Assembly (NCBI GenBank): GCA_009760855.2
Contig: WPIO01000088.1
Location: 522,501-584,500 of the forward strand
DNA: 62,000 nt
Origin: Cristatella mucedo
Taxonomy: Eukaryota > Bryozoa > Phylactolaemata > Cristatellidae
Direction of reading: 5' to 3'
Shown: piece by piece, positions 47,470 to 59,605 of the stretch
Numbering within the stretch: the stretch's first letter is position 1
Layout of the letters: every line of letters begins with the position of its first letter
Translations under genes and position numbers: made by a program
Notes under the pieces: model-generated
Told to the model about the DNA's origin: nothing
The model's input: the letters and a program-made list of their open reading frames with translations, nothing else
Database searches by the model: none

Positions 47470-47650
47470 TTGCGGTGAGCCTGGCACACTAGGTAAGGCG
47501 GTTGCTTTCATGACCTTGGTCCCGAGGTCGTGGGCTCGATTCCTGAGGTGAGCGATCGTTTATCACCACTGCAAGCGGTGGTGATAGCCGTCAAGGCTCT
47601 TCTGTCGCCATCCAAAAAAAGAGGCTGTTTAAGCAGCTTGGATTTAGCTA
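47470..47650 (+). mobile_element. SINE A (left-arm copy)
   Basis: GGCACACTAGGTAAGGCGG, GAGGTCGTGGGCTCGATTCC and AAAGAGGCTGTTTAAGCAGC. It is the mirror of the SINE at the right end of the window. The equivalent site after copy 1 (32,740) lacks it, so it inserted before the recent arm duplication but after copy 1 split off. Confidence 0.85.
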
Positions 47651-47810
47651 AGGAAAGTACATCCGGTTGTCTGTGCAGCGAATGCTTGCAGGTACATTTT
47701 AATTTTAGCTTCGAACTTCAAAGGAGCGGACGGAGCGGAGGTCGGAGGTTAGCCGTCGGTCGGCGTCCTCCTTTTAAATTTGCATCTCGCCTCAATCCCT
47801 CTGCTTCCTT

Positions 47811-49753
47811 TCATTTGTCCAGATAGTAAGGATGGACCAGGAGGCTATCCAGTGTGATTCTGTTTTTGGCCTCTGGCTCCATCAGTCGGGCTATGATTAG
47901 ACGCTCGAAGTCGTCGCAATCTTGGAGCTTTGCCAGGCTTCTCCTGAACGCGAGAAGTCCATCTGCTGGCTCCCGCTCTGGGAGATCTCCGTGTGCCTTA
48001 AACAAAACAGAGCTTGTTTCCTGGACGAAGTTTATTATTTACAATAATAATAATATTAATAATACACAGGGTCAGCATGTAAGTGTGGGTTGTGGCAGCA
48101 TGCACAGTGTCAGCACGCATAAGCACGTGAAGGAAGAATCACAGAGACCCACTAAATGCTGTCCTAAATAGGTGTGTTTTTAAGTTCTTTTTAAATGTGG
48201 TCAAGTCAGGGGATGCTGTGACGCAAGTCGCGAGGGAGTTCTGAGCTTTAAGAGCGTACGAACTAAATACGGTCTCACACACAAAAAACTAAACAAAACT
48301 AAAAACTAAACAAACAAAACTAAAACAAAAAACAAAAAAACAAAAATATAAAACAAAACTAAACACGGTCTCGCACGGTCTCACAAAGAATTTGAGGTTT
48401 GTACGAGGTATTTGTAGACTTTTGGATTCCGAAAAGCGGTTGGTACGATGCTTGGCCTAATGGGGGAGGATCTCTGACAGATATGCTGGAGTCAAAGAAT
48501 GAAGGAACCTAAAGTGAGCGACGAAACCTTGAAGTCGATCCGCTGCTTGACTGGTAGCCAGTGCAGGTCGGCGAGAGGTGGTGTGACGGGGCAGCTGCGA
48601 TGCTCATGACAAACAAGCCTGGCTGTGGAGTTTTGCATCAGCTGTAGTCGCCTGATTGCACAGGCCAGTAGGCCAGCAAGCAGTGAGCTAGAGAAGTCGA
48701 GCATACTCACTATTTCGTAGAGAAGGACTCCCAGCGAATATATGTCGGTCGGCACAGGCTCGTACTCATCGATTTCTAGCTTTTCCGGGGCACTGTAAAT
48801 CGGAGTGCCACGATATCCGCACATCTTTTGGCCAGGCACGAACCGTTCGGCGAGGCCAAAGTCGCAGAGTTTCACTTTGGGTCCGCTGAACACGAGCACG
48901 TTCGCGGGTTTGACGTCTCTGTCAGAAAAAAAAGCATTTTCGCGCTCACCGTGACCACCGCAAGAGCAGATAACTCCGGCCCGCTCATCAGCGGCGGCGG
49001 TGCAAACGCACACGCACGACGGCAAGTGAAGTTCGAGCGCGGTCTTGAGCGGCACTCACCCGTGTATGACGTGCATTGCGTGCATGTAGCTCAGACCAGC
49101 TGCCAGCTGTCTCATGATATCGCGTCTTTCGAATCGCGGCACTCGGTCGTCAAGGTGCATCCGTCGGTACGCGTTCAGATCGCCGAGCTGGCTTGACTCC
49201 ATTACTAGGCACGTGGTCTAGATGGAACAGGAAATCGTTTTCAAGACAAGGGCAAACTCTAGCGAATCTCCGCGGCGTCACCGTATTGCCAGCGTACACA
49301 CCCAGCCATTCAGCGACTATGCAGCATCTTCCACCGTGCCCGAAATAAGGCTCGCGAGCGCTTAGGACGACTGAACTTCGAAGACAAAAGAGTTATGATA
49401 TTATGGAGAAACACGCAATGAAACACAGCAATGAACACGCAATTGCACTGTCTGGCAGCTCTTACCCGACCACCGTTGAGCGTAAAGTCGGAGTAGTATT
49501 CAATGACATTCTCGTGCTTTAGCGTTCGCATAATTTCAACTTCTGTATGAAGACTATTAGATTTCCCATCTTTAGAGTATGGAAGAATTTTAGCGCAGGC
49601 TTCCGTGCCGTCTGGCCGGTGGCGAGCGAGATATAGCTTGCCATTTACGCTGTTGATGATCAAATCGCCAAGCTCGTAGTTATGTTCGAGGAGGCCTTTA
49701 GCCACAAGCCGCAGGAGCTTGAGCTGTCGCGATTCGAGCGTCATCACGCCCAT
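47811..49753 (-). CDS. Small protein kinase, copy 2 (HGD-type, 4 exons)
   Basis: Exons on the minus strand: 49466-49753, 49060-49217, 48711-48918, 47811-48020. They sum to 864 nt (287 aa), in phase with GT-AG introns. Compared with copy 1, exon 1 is 27 nt shorter (MGVMTLESRQLKLLRLVAKG). It keeps ACAKILPYSK (Lys), TEVEIMRTLKHENVIEYY (Glu), the H-G-D-V-K-P-A-N loop across the exon 2/3 junction, LCDFGLAERF, YRGTPIYSAPE and EAKNRITLDSLLVH. No stop or frameshift is seen, so it may be active. It is almost identical to copy 3. Intron 3 holds the shared LINE A fragment but not the nested element of copy 1. Confidence 0.75.
48050..48705 (-). mobile_element. LINE A fragment in kinase copy 2 intron 3
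   Basis: Mirror of 60,818-61,480: RT C-terminus (ADLHWLPVKQRIDFK) just after the exon 3 donor, a TTTGTTTG-rich insertion at 48,283-48,360, and the 3' UTR with an ATT-rich end. Confidence 0.85.
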
Positions 49754-50214
49754 GACTGTAGTGCGGTTCCTGCTCTGCACTTCCTGCCGGGTGCGTCAGC
49801 AATGGCGAGTCGTCACAGAATATAGTAGATGTTGCAGCCATGGCGTGTCGCCACAAAAGATGGCAGACGTGCCAGTAACGGCGTGTCGTCACAAGAGATG
49901 GCAATCTATAGGGCACGAGGAATGCGACATCGTTCAGGTAGACCACCTTTACAAACACCCTCTGCTATGGGTGCGCTGTTCGCAGCTGCTGGCTGGAAGC
50001 GGAAGCTTCGAATTCGAAGCCTCCGCAGCTTCCGCCATGAAATCCAATTCTGACATTGCCGCAATCGAGACCGAGGCTTCGCAGGCAGCATTTGCCGCTT
50101 CCGCCACGCTCGACTGTTCGCTCGACTGTGCGCCAAGCGCTCGCTCGCGATAGCTTGGCGCACAGCTGCTGCAGCTGCTGCTGATGAAAGCGAATTTGCA
50201 AGGTTTTGTGGCTC

Positions 50215-50435
50215 TTCATCGTAATAATAATATAATAATATATAATAATATAATATAATATATAATATATAATAATATAATAATATATAATAATATAATA
50301 TAATATATAATAATATAATAATATATAATAATATAATATATAATATATAATAATATAATATATAATATATAATAATATAATATAATATATAATAAGATAA
50401 TATAATATATAATAATATAATAATAATAGCAAATA
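50215..50435. repeat. (TAATATATAA)n AT satellite, left arm
   Basis: About 200 bp of AATATA/ATAATA words between the LINE A tail and kinase copy 2. The mirror is at 58,930-59,140, with small length differences. Confidence 0.9.
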
Positions 50436-50770
50436 AACTTGATAAAGCGCCCGCAGATAATTCAATCTCTCACTGGGCGCTTTGAACGTCCTGCAAAGGA
50501 AACATGGTCGAAGGGTGAGTGGTATCGTGGTTTATAAACAAAAAGGATAACATAAATAGCGCGTCTTTCTCGTTCGCCGAGTGCACAGTGTCAGCATACA
50601 TAAGCACATACATGTCGAAGCACAGGGACCCACTAAATTATGATGTAAATAGGTGTGTTTTTTAAGTTCTTTTCAAATGTGGTCAAGTCAGGGGATGTTG
50701 CGATGCAAGTCGGGAATGCGTTTCACGATGTGGTGACTACGAGGTATAGGTAACAAGTTTGGTTACGAAA
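50436..50770 (-). mobile_element. LINE A 3' end, cut by the arm boundary
   Basis: The tail hairpin (50,447-50,483) and 3' UTR match 58,594-58,925. On the right side the element continues into a longer LINE (57,760 onward); here it stops abruptly at 50,770. Confidence 0.85.
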
Positions 50771-50914
50771 CAAGTTTGGCTGCGATCCAGAACGAGACTT
50801 GGCAGCATTTGCGGCTTCCGCCGCACATGACTGCTCGCCGAGCGCTCGCTGGCGATAACTTGGCACACTGCTGTCGTTGAAACCATATTTTGTCTTGCTC
50901 GTCTCTGTAGTACT

Positions 50915-51060
50915 AATACTCCTGATAAAGCGCCCTCAGAGAACTGAACCTCTTTATAAGCGCTTTAAATTTCCTGAAAGGAAACAAGATCGCGGGGTGA
51001 GTGGAATCACGCTTGACAAACAACAATAACATAAATAGCATGCCTTTCCGTACGCCGATA
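50915..51060 (-). mobile_element. LINE A 3' tail
   Basis: Minus strand: GCTTATAAAGAGGTTCAGTT and CTCTGAGGGCGCTTTATCAG. It corresponds to the tail at 28,430-28,562 upstream of copy 1, so it is the original upstream flank of locus 2. Confidence 0.65.
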
Positions 51061-52470
51061 ATATTTATGTCCAGTTCATAGTGCGTACGTATTACTACTG
51101 ATAAGCGAGGATTATCTGGCGAGGGTGCAAACCGAAAAAGAACGACCGCATTGTTACTAGCGCGAACGCTTCTCTATGCAGTGATAGCACACTACGATAA
51201 AATCACGCGGCAACATTCATCAGCTCTGTGACATCGTACTCTTCCCTGTCGTTTCTCGTGATGCATTCTTTTCCATGCAGGGAAAAATCACCTGACAAAA
51301 AAGTGTAGTCGCACGTAAGGCCGTATTTTCGTCTGAAAACAACGTGTATATGCGAGGCGTGCTCAGTAGCATGAAATTGATTTTGCGCCTTCTTCTGCTT
51401 TTCGATCGTACGGCTGAAATGGTTCCGCGTTTAAAAACAAACTAAGTGCCTAAATGAATCATTGACTTACGCAAAGCCAATACAACGTATGACGGTCGAT
51501 TGCCTAAGAATGGCCCCCGAAGATGAGTAACTTCTACTTTTAGTAATGGCAAAAGCACGGTCCGACGCAAAAAAGATTATCGACCAACCAGCTTCTTTGT
51601 TCGCATCAGATGCAGTCAGATGCCTCTGATCTATAAATTGTGTCTCCCGGACTGATCTCTACCTCACCAAGAGAATGTACTCTTAGTTACTCTTGATGTC
51701 ATCCTCTCTTGCTCCAAGCCTACGGCTCGAAGGCTTGAAGCAAGACAGGATGACATCACCTTGGTTGACATCTGCTGATTTGACATCGAAAAAAAAAGCT
51801 CCTAGCCTTAAAAATCTTTGATGTCACATACAAGGCAAATCTTTGATGTCCGATAAATATATTGCTCCGTACGGCTGAACAGGCATCGAACATAGTTCAG
51901 GGTTATGCAAATTTGTAGGAAGTGACCTATCCCACGTACTTTGCCTAACAGTGACCGATTGAGTGAGTTCTACTAAGCCAGACTCCTACTAATCATTTTG
52001 TGCGATACGATCTTTCCGATTCGGTCATGTCCTAGGCAATACATACACGTACGATGCACATTGTTCAATACAGTCATAAAAATCCTTCAAAGAAATCAGA
52101 GGCAACGCTACGATTTTTCTCGCTACATTTTTGTTTGTTCAACATTTGCACATCAACATTTCAACAACGACATTGCGTCCGGGCATTAGTGGAGCGCTGG
52201 CGACTTCTGGCACCTCCGGCAGCCGGATGTCGCTGGCTTCGATTGCATGCGGCTCAAGCCTGTACGTAGATGTAGTCAAGCTCGGGAGCGTCATACTCCT
52301 GTGTCCGGGTCGTTGTCGTCGGGATCTTTTCCGTCGGGACCCTGATGAGCAACACCAGCGAATACGGTGTGGCTAAGCCAGGCAGATGGCGGACTGAGCA
52401 GAAACGCGGCCAACGTATAGAGCCGGGTATCTATCATTGACTCAGCTAACCAGCCAACCACAAGCAACTG
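51061..52470 (-). repeat. Upstream flank of locus 2, old duplicate of 27,870-28,430
   Basis: The blocks 51,300-51,540 and 52,170-52,470 match the flank of copy 1 in reverse. The middle (51,540-52,170) has no match that I can see, and no gene; it may be an insertion. Confidence 0.55.
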
Positions 52471-52479
52471 TAATGTAAG

Positions 52480-54825
52480 GTATCTCTATCTGTAACTATG
52501 CATAGCCATAAAGACTAGCTGGATGTATCTCCGTCAGTAACTCCACAAAGTCATAAAGACCATGTGGGTGTTACGCAGGAGAGTTTTGTATAGCGCACTC
52601 ACAGCCAAAGCGGCTTTCGGTACGCATTCGGTAGCCAACAGACTTCGTCTCACGCAACATAGAGAAAGTGGGAAGCATAGCAGAGTCAGGAGAGCAGTTG
52701 AGGTAGTGAGTAGCATAGAAGTAGCAGTTCAGGATCGCTGAAAAAGATGTGCCATAGTCGGCAGTTGGAGAGTAGTTGTCGTTGTGTAAGAATTGTGGAA
52801 GCAAGTTCCACAGTCTAGGTCACCTGCAGAGCTAAAGCTTCTGTCGCCAACTGTCTTTAAGCGGAGGAATGGGACAGCTAATTTATTGTCCACACAGGAC
52901 CTGAGGGCGCGAACAGGCTGAAACTGATGCAGCAGTTCAGCTAGGTACGAAGGAGCCAAGCTGTGGTGGGCCTTGTGGGTCAGCGTAAGAACTTTGCTCT
53001 GTATCCTTTGCTCAACCGGCAACCAGCCTTGCTCTTTCAGCAGAGGTGACACGTGCTCAAACCGCTCGGACTTGAAGACCAGCCTTGCAGCCATATTCAT
53101 AGTCCGCTGTAGTGGCATAATAGCTTTCATTGGTAGCCCAGCCAAAAGGGAATAAAATAATCAAGCCGAGACAGAACTAAAGAGCTAGTTAAATTTTTTA
53201 CAAGCCACTGTGGGAGACAGCTTCTAATCTTGGATAGGGATCGGATGTGATGGCTAGCTGTAGAGGCAGTCTTCTGAATGAAGCTTTTGAAATTGAGGCA
53301 GCTGTTAAACATGACACCTAGATTACGAGCACGTGGTGAAGGTCGCATAATAGCATCACTTATTAGAACAGCAAAGCCTTTTAATCCAGCCACACGCTTA
53401 GGGTGTCCTATGAGCAGCAGTTCGGTTTGATCGTCATTTAATTTCAGGAAGTTTTCCGACATCCAGGATCGAATATCGGCAAGGCAAGCATTCAGTTTCT
53501 CAGTTGCTACAGCAGATTCCGACGGTTTGAATGACAAATACAACTGAGTATCTTCAGCATAGAAGTGATATCCTATTCCATGGGCCTTAATCACTTTTCC
53601 CAGAGGTTGCGTATAAATGGAGAACAGCAAGGGACCGAGTACAGACCCTTGAGGGACTCCACAGGTGACCCTTCTCATATCTGAGACCTGACCCCCACAC
53701 GACACGGATTGAACACGATCAGACAATATGATTTAAACCACGCCAGTGCTTCGTCTGCCAGACCGATCGTTGTTCTCAATTGTTCAAGCAGAACTTCGTG
53801 ATCAATGGTGTCAAAGGCAGCAGACAGATCTAGCAGAGCTAGGGCAGTGACATTCCCGTCGTCGTTGCCACGTAGAATGTCATTGTTAACACGGAGGAGA
53901 GCAGTTTCAGCAGAGTGCTGCCTCTCGAACCCTGATTGAAATGTTTCTGACATTCCATTATTTTCAATATGTTCAACTAGCTGCTTAGCAACAATTTTTT
54001 CAAGAATCTTTGATAAGAACGGAAGAAGGGAAACTGGACGATAGTTTGCTAGGACCTCTGTGTCTAATCCAGGCTTTTTAAGAATGGGTCTAACGATTGC
54101 CGATTTGAAGGACTTGGGGACGACCCCTTTTCCCAAAGAAGCATTAAAAATCTTGGTTATGGCAGGGCTAAGTTGGTCTGCAAGTGAAGACCACAGAGAT
54201 GAAGGTATAGGGTCTTCAGGAGACTAACTCTTTTTGCTAGACCTTATTAAGGCAGCCACATCACAGGCAGAAACATCGGAGAACCTTTTAAGAAAGGTCA
54301 CAGGTTGAGGAACGGCGATTGCATTGGTCGGAGGGGGCTTAATGGAGGCACGAATGTGCACAATTTTTTCAGTAAAGAAGGCTGAAAAGTTTTCGGCTGA
54401 GCCCTTAATATCTGGGGAGTCAGACCTGGCAGCATTGGCCAGTAAATGGTTTACTGTCTTATAAATCTGTTTAGTGTCCGACTGGCAGGAATTCAGTTTT
54501 CTAATGAAAAAAGAAGCCGTGGCTTTTTTAAGCTTTCGGGTGTAAACTCGAAGGAAGTCTTTCAAATTGACTAGGTCTGCCTCAGACCCCAATTTCTTGA
54601 AGCGACGTTCCAGCCTGCGCTTAACACGGCGCATCTTAAGGAGTTTTTTTGTAAATTGAAAGGAATCTCGACGACTTTGAACACGGATAGAGCGAACGGG
54701 AGCATGCTTGTCAAGAGCACTCCTGAGTGTCATGTTCATCGCATCCTTGAGGGTATCGAGGCTGCCGGTCGAGTCTGAATGCAGATCAAGAAGACCTTCA
54801 TCACAAACAGATTTCAAAAACTTGT
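52480..54825 (-). mobile_element. LINE B, long copy with reverse transcriptase
   Basis: Minus strand. From upstream: a connecting region with FRVYTRKLKKATASFFI-like helices (54,224-54,825), RPILKKPGLDTEVLANYRPV and SLLPFLSKILEKIVAKQL, LALLDLSAAFDTIDHEVLL (motif A), [20 protein letters not shown] (motif B) and [13 protein letters not shown] (motif C). Then come the C-terminal RT and 3' UTR. Motif C reads YAED instead of YADD, replacing a catalytic aspartate. At least three frame breaks occur. The endonuclease is absent. Confidence 0.85.
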
Positions 54826-56185
54826 CCATGTGGATGTTACGTCGGAGAGTTTTGTATCGCGGACTCACAGCCTTTCAAGGGGCTTTCGGTATGTATTCGG
54901 TAGCCAAAAGACTTCGTCTCACGCATCAAAGAGAAAGTAAGAAGCATAGCCGAGTCAGGTGAACAGTCGTAGCATTGAGTAGCATTTAATTAGCAGCTCA
55001 GGATCGCTGAAAAGGATGAGCTATAGTCGGCAGCAATGCGGTAGTAGTCGTTGCTTAAGGATTGTGGAAGCGAGCTCCACAGTCAAGGACCTTCAATGCT
55101 AAAGCTTCTGTCGCCAACGGTCTTTAAGCGGAGGAAAGGAACAGCCAAGTTATTGTCCACACAGGACCTGAGGCAGGAAGAGGCTGAAACTGGTGCAGCA
55201 GTTCAGCTACGTACGAAGGAGCCAAGCCGTGGCTGGCCTTGCGGGCTAGCTTAAGAACTTTGCTCTGTATCCGTCTCTCAACCGGCATCTATCTTAGCTG
55301 TTTTAGCAAAGGAGACACGTGCTCAAAACTCTGGGACTTTAAGACTAGCCTTGCAGCCATATTCATAGTCAGCTGCAATAAAAACAATAAATAAATAACA
55401 AAAAAAAATCCTAGCTGATTGAACAGCTTCTTTTTGTATAGCGACAGAAGAGCCTTTACGGCTATCACCACCGCTTGCAGTGGCGATAAAGAATCGCCCA
55501 CCGCAGGTATCGAACCCATGACCTCGGGACCGATGTCGTGAAAGCAACCACCTTACTTAGTGTGCCATCACGGTGCAGTGGCCTAGTTGCTTTCTTAGGT
55601 AGCCCAACGAAAGGGGAATTACAATAATCAAGCCGAGACAGGACTACGGAGCTAGTTAAATTTCTTGCAAGCCACTGTGGAAGACAGCTCCGAATCTTGG
55701 ACAGAGATCGGACGTGATAGCGTGCTGTAGAAGCAATCTTCCGAATGAAGCTTTTTAAAATTTAGGCTGCTGCGAAAAAAACACCTAAATTTTGAGCACG
55801 TGATGATGGTCGCCCGACTGCATCACCTAATAGAAGAGTAAAGGTTTTTAATCCAGTCACACGCTCAGGGTGTCCTACGAGTAGCAGTTCGGTTTTGTCG
55901 TCATTTAGTTTCAAGAAAGTTTCCGACATTCAGGATCGAATGTCAGCAAGGCAAGCATTCAGTTTATCAGTTGGTGTAGCAGATTTTTCTACGGTTTGAA
56001 TGACAAATCCAGCTGAATATCGTCAGCATATAGGCGATATCTTATTTCAAAAGCCTTAATCACTTTTCCCAGATGTTGAGCACAAATGGAGAACGGCAGG
56101 AGAAGAAGGATCGACTCTCGAGGGATCGACTCTTCCACAAGCGACCCGTCTCGCGCGTAGGCCTCACCGCTTGATCCAGCCCACA
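54826..56185 (-). mobile_element. LINE B, second copy in tandem, 5'-truncated
   Basis: A second 3' UTR begins exactly where the first copy's coding region breaks (GTTACGTCGGAGAGTTTTGT). RT words RLYADDIQLDLSFKP (56,010-56,060) and the 3' end at 54,826 define it. It is heavily frame-shifted and split by a SINE A at 55,378-55,575. Confidence 0.8.
55378..55575 (-). mobile_element. SINE A inserted in LINE B
   Basis: Minus strand: GGTTGCTTTCACGACATC, GAGGTCATGGGTTCGATACC (B box) and AAAAGAAGCTGTTCAATCAG, with an (A/T)-rich end TTATTTATTTATTG. Target word TGCA on both sides (55,374 and 55,575) suggests a short duplication. Confidence 0.8.
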
Positions 56186-56640
56186 TATGCTCCTCCTCCA
56201 GTCACGTGCTCTCCTACGCCATCCTCCTCCAGTCACGTGCTCTCCTACGCCACCATCCTCACCACCATCCTCACCATCCTCGGCTCCTCGGCTTAGTAGA
56301 GCTCACTCAATCGTTCACTGTTAGGCAACAGTATATAGATCAGAGGTCATTATTAGATCACACGGTAAATAGATCAAAGAGACATCTGAAGAGCACAGAG
56401 AGATCATCTGCAGTTTTATCTCGGTGCTTGCACATCGATCCATCATCCACATCGATCCATCGTCGCAATTTCTTCGCTTAAATTTACCCGCCACGTCATT
56501 AATGCGCTGTCAAGACTGAATTTTCTACCGCATAATTTCTGAGATACTGGTCAAATGTGCGTGCGTATTCCACGTTCGCTGACGTATTTAGTCGACAATC
56601 TTTATTCTGTGAGGCCGTGAGCATTTGCCGTTACAAATAG
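56186..56640. other. Unassigned spacer
   Basis: CCTCCTCCAGTCACGTGCTC occurs twice in tandem near 56,190-56,240. A 91-codon ORF at 56,206 has no recognisable family. No other feature. Confidence 0.35.
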
Positions 56641-57730
56641 TAGATATTAATCCTCTTCGAAAGACTGTGCTAAAATTCTTCCACCGTTTCAACGATGGAA
56701 AAATAATAGTTTTCGTGCAGAAGTTGAAATTGTGCGAACGCTAAAGCACGAGAATGTCATTGAATACTACTCAGACTTTACGTTCAACGGTGGTTGGGTA
56801 AGAGCTACCTGACATTGCAATCGTTCGTCGCCGTCTTGGCAGCGACGCGAACTTAAACCTAAGTAGCCAGAGGGTGAGGGTGCGAATGTGATGCCTCTTG
56901 AGATTGTGAGTTCGGTCTCTAGTTCTGTTTCATCCTGCGCTCACCTGCTAGCGTAGTTGGACGAAATTCTGCTGTCAAAGTTTGAGCTCGATAATATCCT
57001 AACTCTTTTGTCTTCGAAGTTCAGTCGTCCTAAGTGCTCGCGCCTTATTTCGGGCACGGCGGAAATGGCTGCATAGTCGCTGAATGGCTGGGTGTGTACG
57101 CTTGCAATACGACGACGCCGCGGCGATTCGCTGCCAAGGCAGGCCGCTGCATCTCTCTAGACCGTGCGCGCCTAGTGGTAGAGTTTGTCCTTGCTTTGAA
57201 AAAGATTTCCTGTACTATCTAGAGCACGAGTCTAGTAAGAGAGTTAAGCCAGCTCGATGACCTGAAGGCGTACCGACGGATGCAGCTTGATAAACGACTG
57301 CCGCGAGTCAAAAGACGCGATATCGTGAGACAGCTGGCAGCTGGCCTGAGCTACATGCACGCAATTGACGTCATACATGGGTGAGTGTGGCTCAAGACCA
57401 TGCTTTACTTACCGAAATTTACTCTTGGTCGTGCTCACGCGTTCCCACCGCCGCCGCTGATGCGCGGGCCGGAGTTAGCTACTCTCGGGGTGGTCACGGT
57501 GCGTGCACAAATGCTTTTTTTCTGACAGAGATGTCAAACCCAAGAACGTGCTCGTGTTCAGCGGACCCAGAGTTAAGCTCTGCGACTTTGGCCACGCCCG
57601 ATGGTTCCTGGCAGGCAAAAAAGATGCTCGGATACCGTGGCACTCCGATTTACAATGCTCCGGAAATGCTGAGAAGTACGAGCCTGTGCCGACCGACATC
57701 TATTTGCTGGGAGTCCTTCTCTACGCAATA
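56641..57730 (+). pseudogene. HGD kinase copy 4, pseudogene
   Basis: Exon 1 is cut: the upstream word CGTTACAAATAGTAGA is joined to the middle of the exon at about 56,665, losing the start. The end of exon 1 (LKHENVIEYYSDFT) remains, to 56,798. Exon 2 (about 57,222-57,379) keeps RQLAAGLSYMHAIDVIHG. Exon 3 (about 57,530-57,729) reads DVKPKNVLVFSGPRVKLCDF, then GHARW instead of GLAER. It shifts frame at a run of A near 57,620 and returns near 57,680 after a short deletion. Exon 4 was not found: a LINE A follows the exon 3 donor. It is not expected to be functional. Confidence 0.8.
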
Positions 57731-57759
57731 GTGAGTGAGCGAAGCAGATCGCTGATGGG

Positions 57760-58960
57760 GAGACTCAAGAGTATCGACGTGAATAGACAAAGATCGTCTA
57801 AGATAAACCTCTGAAATTTTGGGTACCTCATTGCTCCGTGCTAGGTCTGGTTCTTTTCACGGTTGAAACTCTCCCCCCCCTCCTTGCCGACGTGATTGCC
57901 AAGCACAATCTATGCTTTCACTTCGATGCGGATTTCGACACTCAGACATTTGCCTTCATCCCTCCCAGCCTGCGAGCACGTCGAATTCACTCAACTCTCT
58001 TGCTGCATGTATTGATGACATCCTCACATGGAAAGCAGCCCATTTTCTAAAATTGAATCATACAAGTAAATTACTAGTTATGGGTAAGCAAATTTCGATT
58101 TAGAAATTGGAATGGCTAACTCTGAAAACCGGCTCTGCCAGCATATCTCCTGTTGAATCTGTACGAAATCTAGATGTCGTAGTTAAAAGTGACGTTTCGT
58201 TAGACGACCACATCAGGGCCACAATCAAGTCTGCTTACTTTAAGCTACTTATCATTGGTAGCATTCGGGCTTGCTTGGATGAGGAAACCACATATAAGTT
58301 GGAAAATGCATTTTTTACGTCTCGTCTTGACTTCTGTAACTCACCGCTTGCTGGTCTACCGGCCTGTGCACTCTTGCAATGACATTTGATGCAAAACTCT
58401 GCATCTAGGCTTGTCATTTGTGAGCGTAGCAGTTGCTACATCACACCACTTCTAGCCAACCTGCACTGGCTACTAGTCAAGCAACGCATCGACTGCAAGG
58501 TTTTGTCGCTAACTTGTAGGTCCCTTCATAGGTTGGCTTATGCCTACGTATCGGATCTACTGCCCCACCAGGCCAAGCATCGTTCCACCTGCTTTTCGTA
58601 ACCAAACTTGTTACCTATACCTCGTAGTCACCACATCGTGAAACGCATTCCCGACTTGCATCGCAACATCCCCTGACTTGACCACATTTGAAAAGAACTT
58701 AAAAAACACACCTATTTACATCATAATTTAGTGGGTCCCTGTGCTTCGACATGTATGTGCTTATGTATGCTGACACTGTGCACTCGGCGAACGAGAAAGA
58801 CGCGCTATTTATGTTATCCTTTTTGTTTATAAACCACGATACCACTCACCCTTCGACCATGTTTCCTTTGCAGGACGTTCAAAGCGCCCAGTGAGAGATT
58901 GAATTATCTGCGGGCGCTTTATCAAGTTTATTTGCTATTATTATTATATTATTATATATT
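57760..58960 (+). mobile_element. LINE A, 5'-truncated, continuous across the arm boundary
   Basis: It starts in mid RT (GRLKSIDVNRQRSSK), has a damaged motif C region (FHFDADFDTQTF), SRLDFCNSPLAGLPACA, ANLHWLLVKQRIDCKVLSLT, and the 3' UTR and tail hairpin at 58,880-58,925. The right arm of the inverted duplication begins inside it at 58,594. Confidence 0.8.
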
Positions 58961-59140
58961 ATATTATATTATTATATATTATATATTATATTATTATATA
59001 TTATATATTATATTATTATATATTATTATATTATTATATTATTATATATTATATATTATATTATATTATTATATATTATTATATTATTATATATTATATA
59101 TTATATTATATTATTATATATTATTATATTATTATTACGA
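58930..59140. repeat. (TTATATATTA)n AT satellite, right arm
   Basis: Mirror of 50,215-50,435, differing by a few units. Confidence 0.9.
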
Positions 59141-59605
59141 TGAAGAGCCACAAAACCTTGCAAATTCGCTTTCATCAGCAGCAGCTGCAGCAGCTGTGCG
59201 CCAAGCTATCGCGAGCGAGCGCTTGGCGCACAGTCGAGCGAACAGTCGAGCGTGGCGGAAGCGGCAAATGCTGCCTGCGAAGCCTCGGTCTCGATTGCGG
59301 CAATGTCAGAATTGGATTTCATGGCGGAAGCTGCGGAGGCTTCGAATTCGAAGCTTCCGCTTCCAGCCAGCAGCTGCGAACAGCGCACCCATAGCAGAGG
59401 GTGTTTGTAAAGGTGGTCTACCTGAACGATGTCGCATTCCTCGTGCCCTATAGATTGCCATCTCTTGTGACGACACGCCGTTACTGGCACGTCTGCCATC
59501 TTTTGTGGCGACACGCCATGGCTGCAACATCTACTATATTCTGTGACGACTCGCCATTGCTGACGCACCCGGCAGGAAGTGCAGAGCAGGAACCGCACTA
59601 CAGTC

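Larger units (their letters stand above)
47523..50770 (-). repeat. Left arm of a near-identical inverted duplication
   Basis: It pairs with 58,594-62,000 in reverse orientation (coordinate sums of 109,523 to 109,364 along the arm). The main indel, about 160 bp, lies between kinase exons 1 and 2. Exon sequences differ by only a few bases. The inner end is sharp: GGTTACGAAA at 50,761-50,770 is the last shared word. The outer end may extend further left, since the right arm runs off the window. Confidence 0.85.

Noticed and set aside
49719-50153. 144-aa ORF opposite the kinase upstream region, present in both arms
   Set aside because: It overlaps the kinase start in antisense, its conservation is explained by the recent duplication, and it has no domain.
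50215-50465. Tyr-Ile-Leu-rich 'membrane protein' ORFs in both arms
   Set aside because: Translations of the AT satellite.
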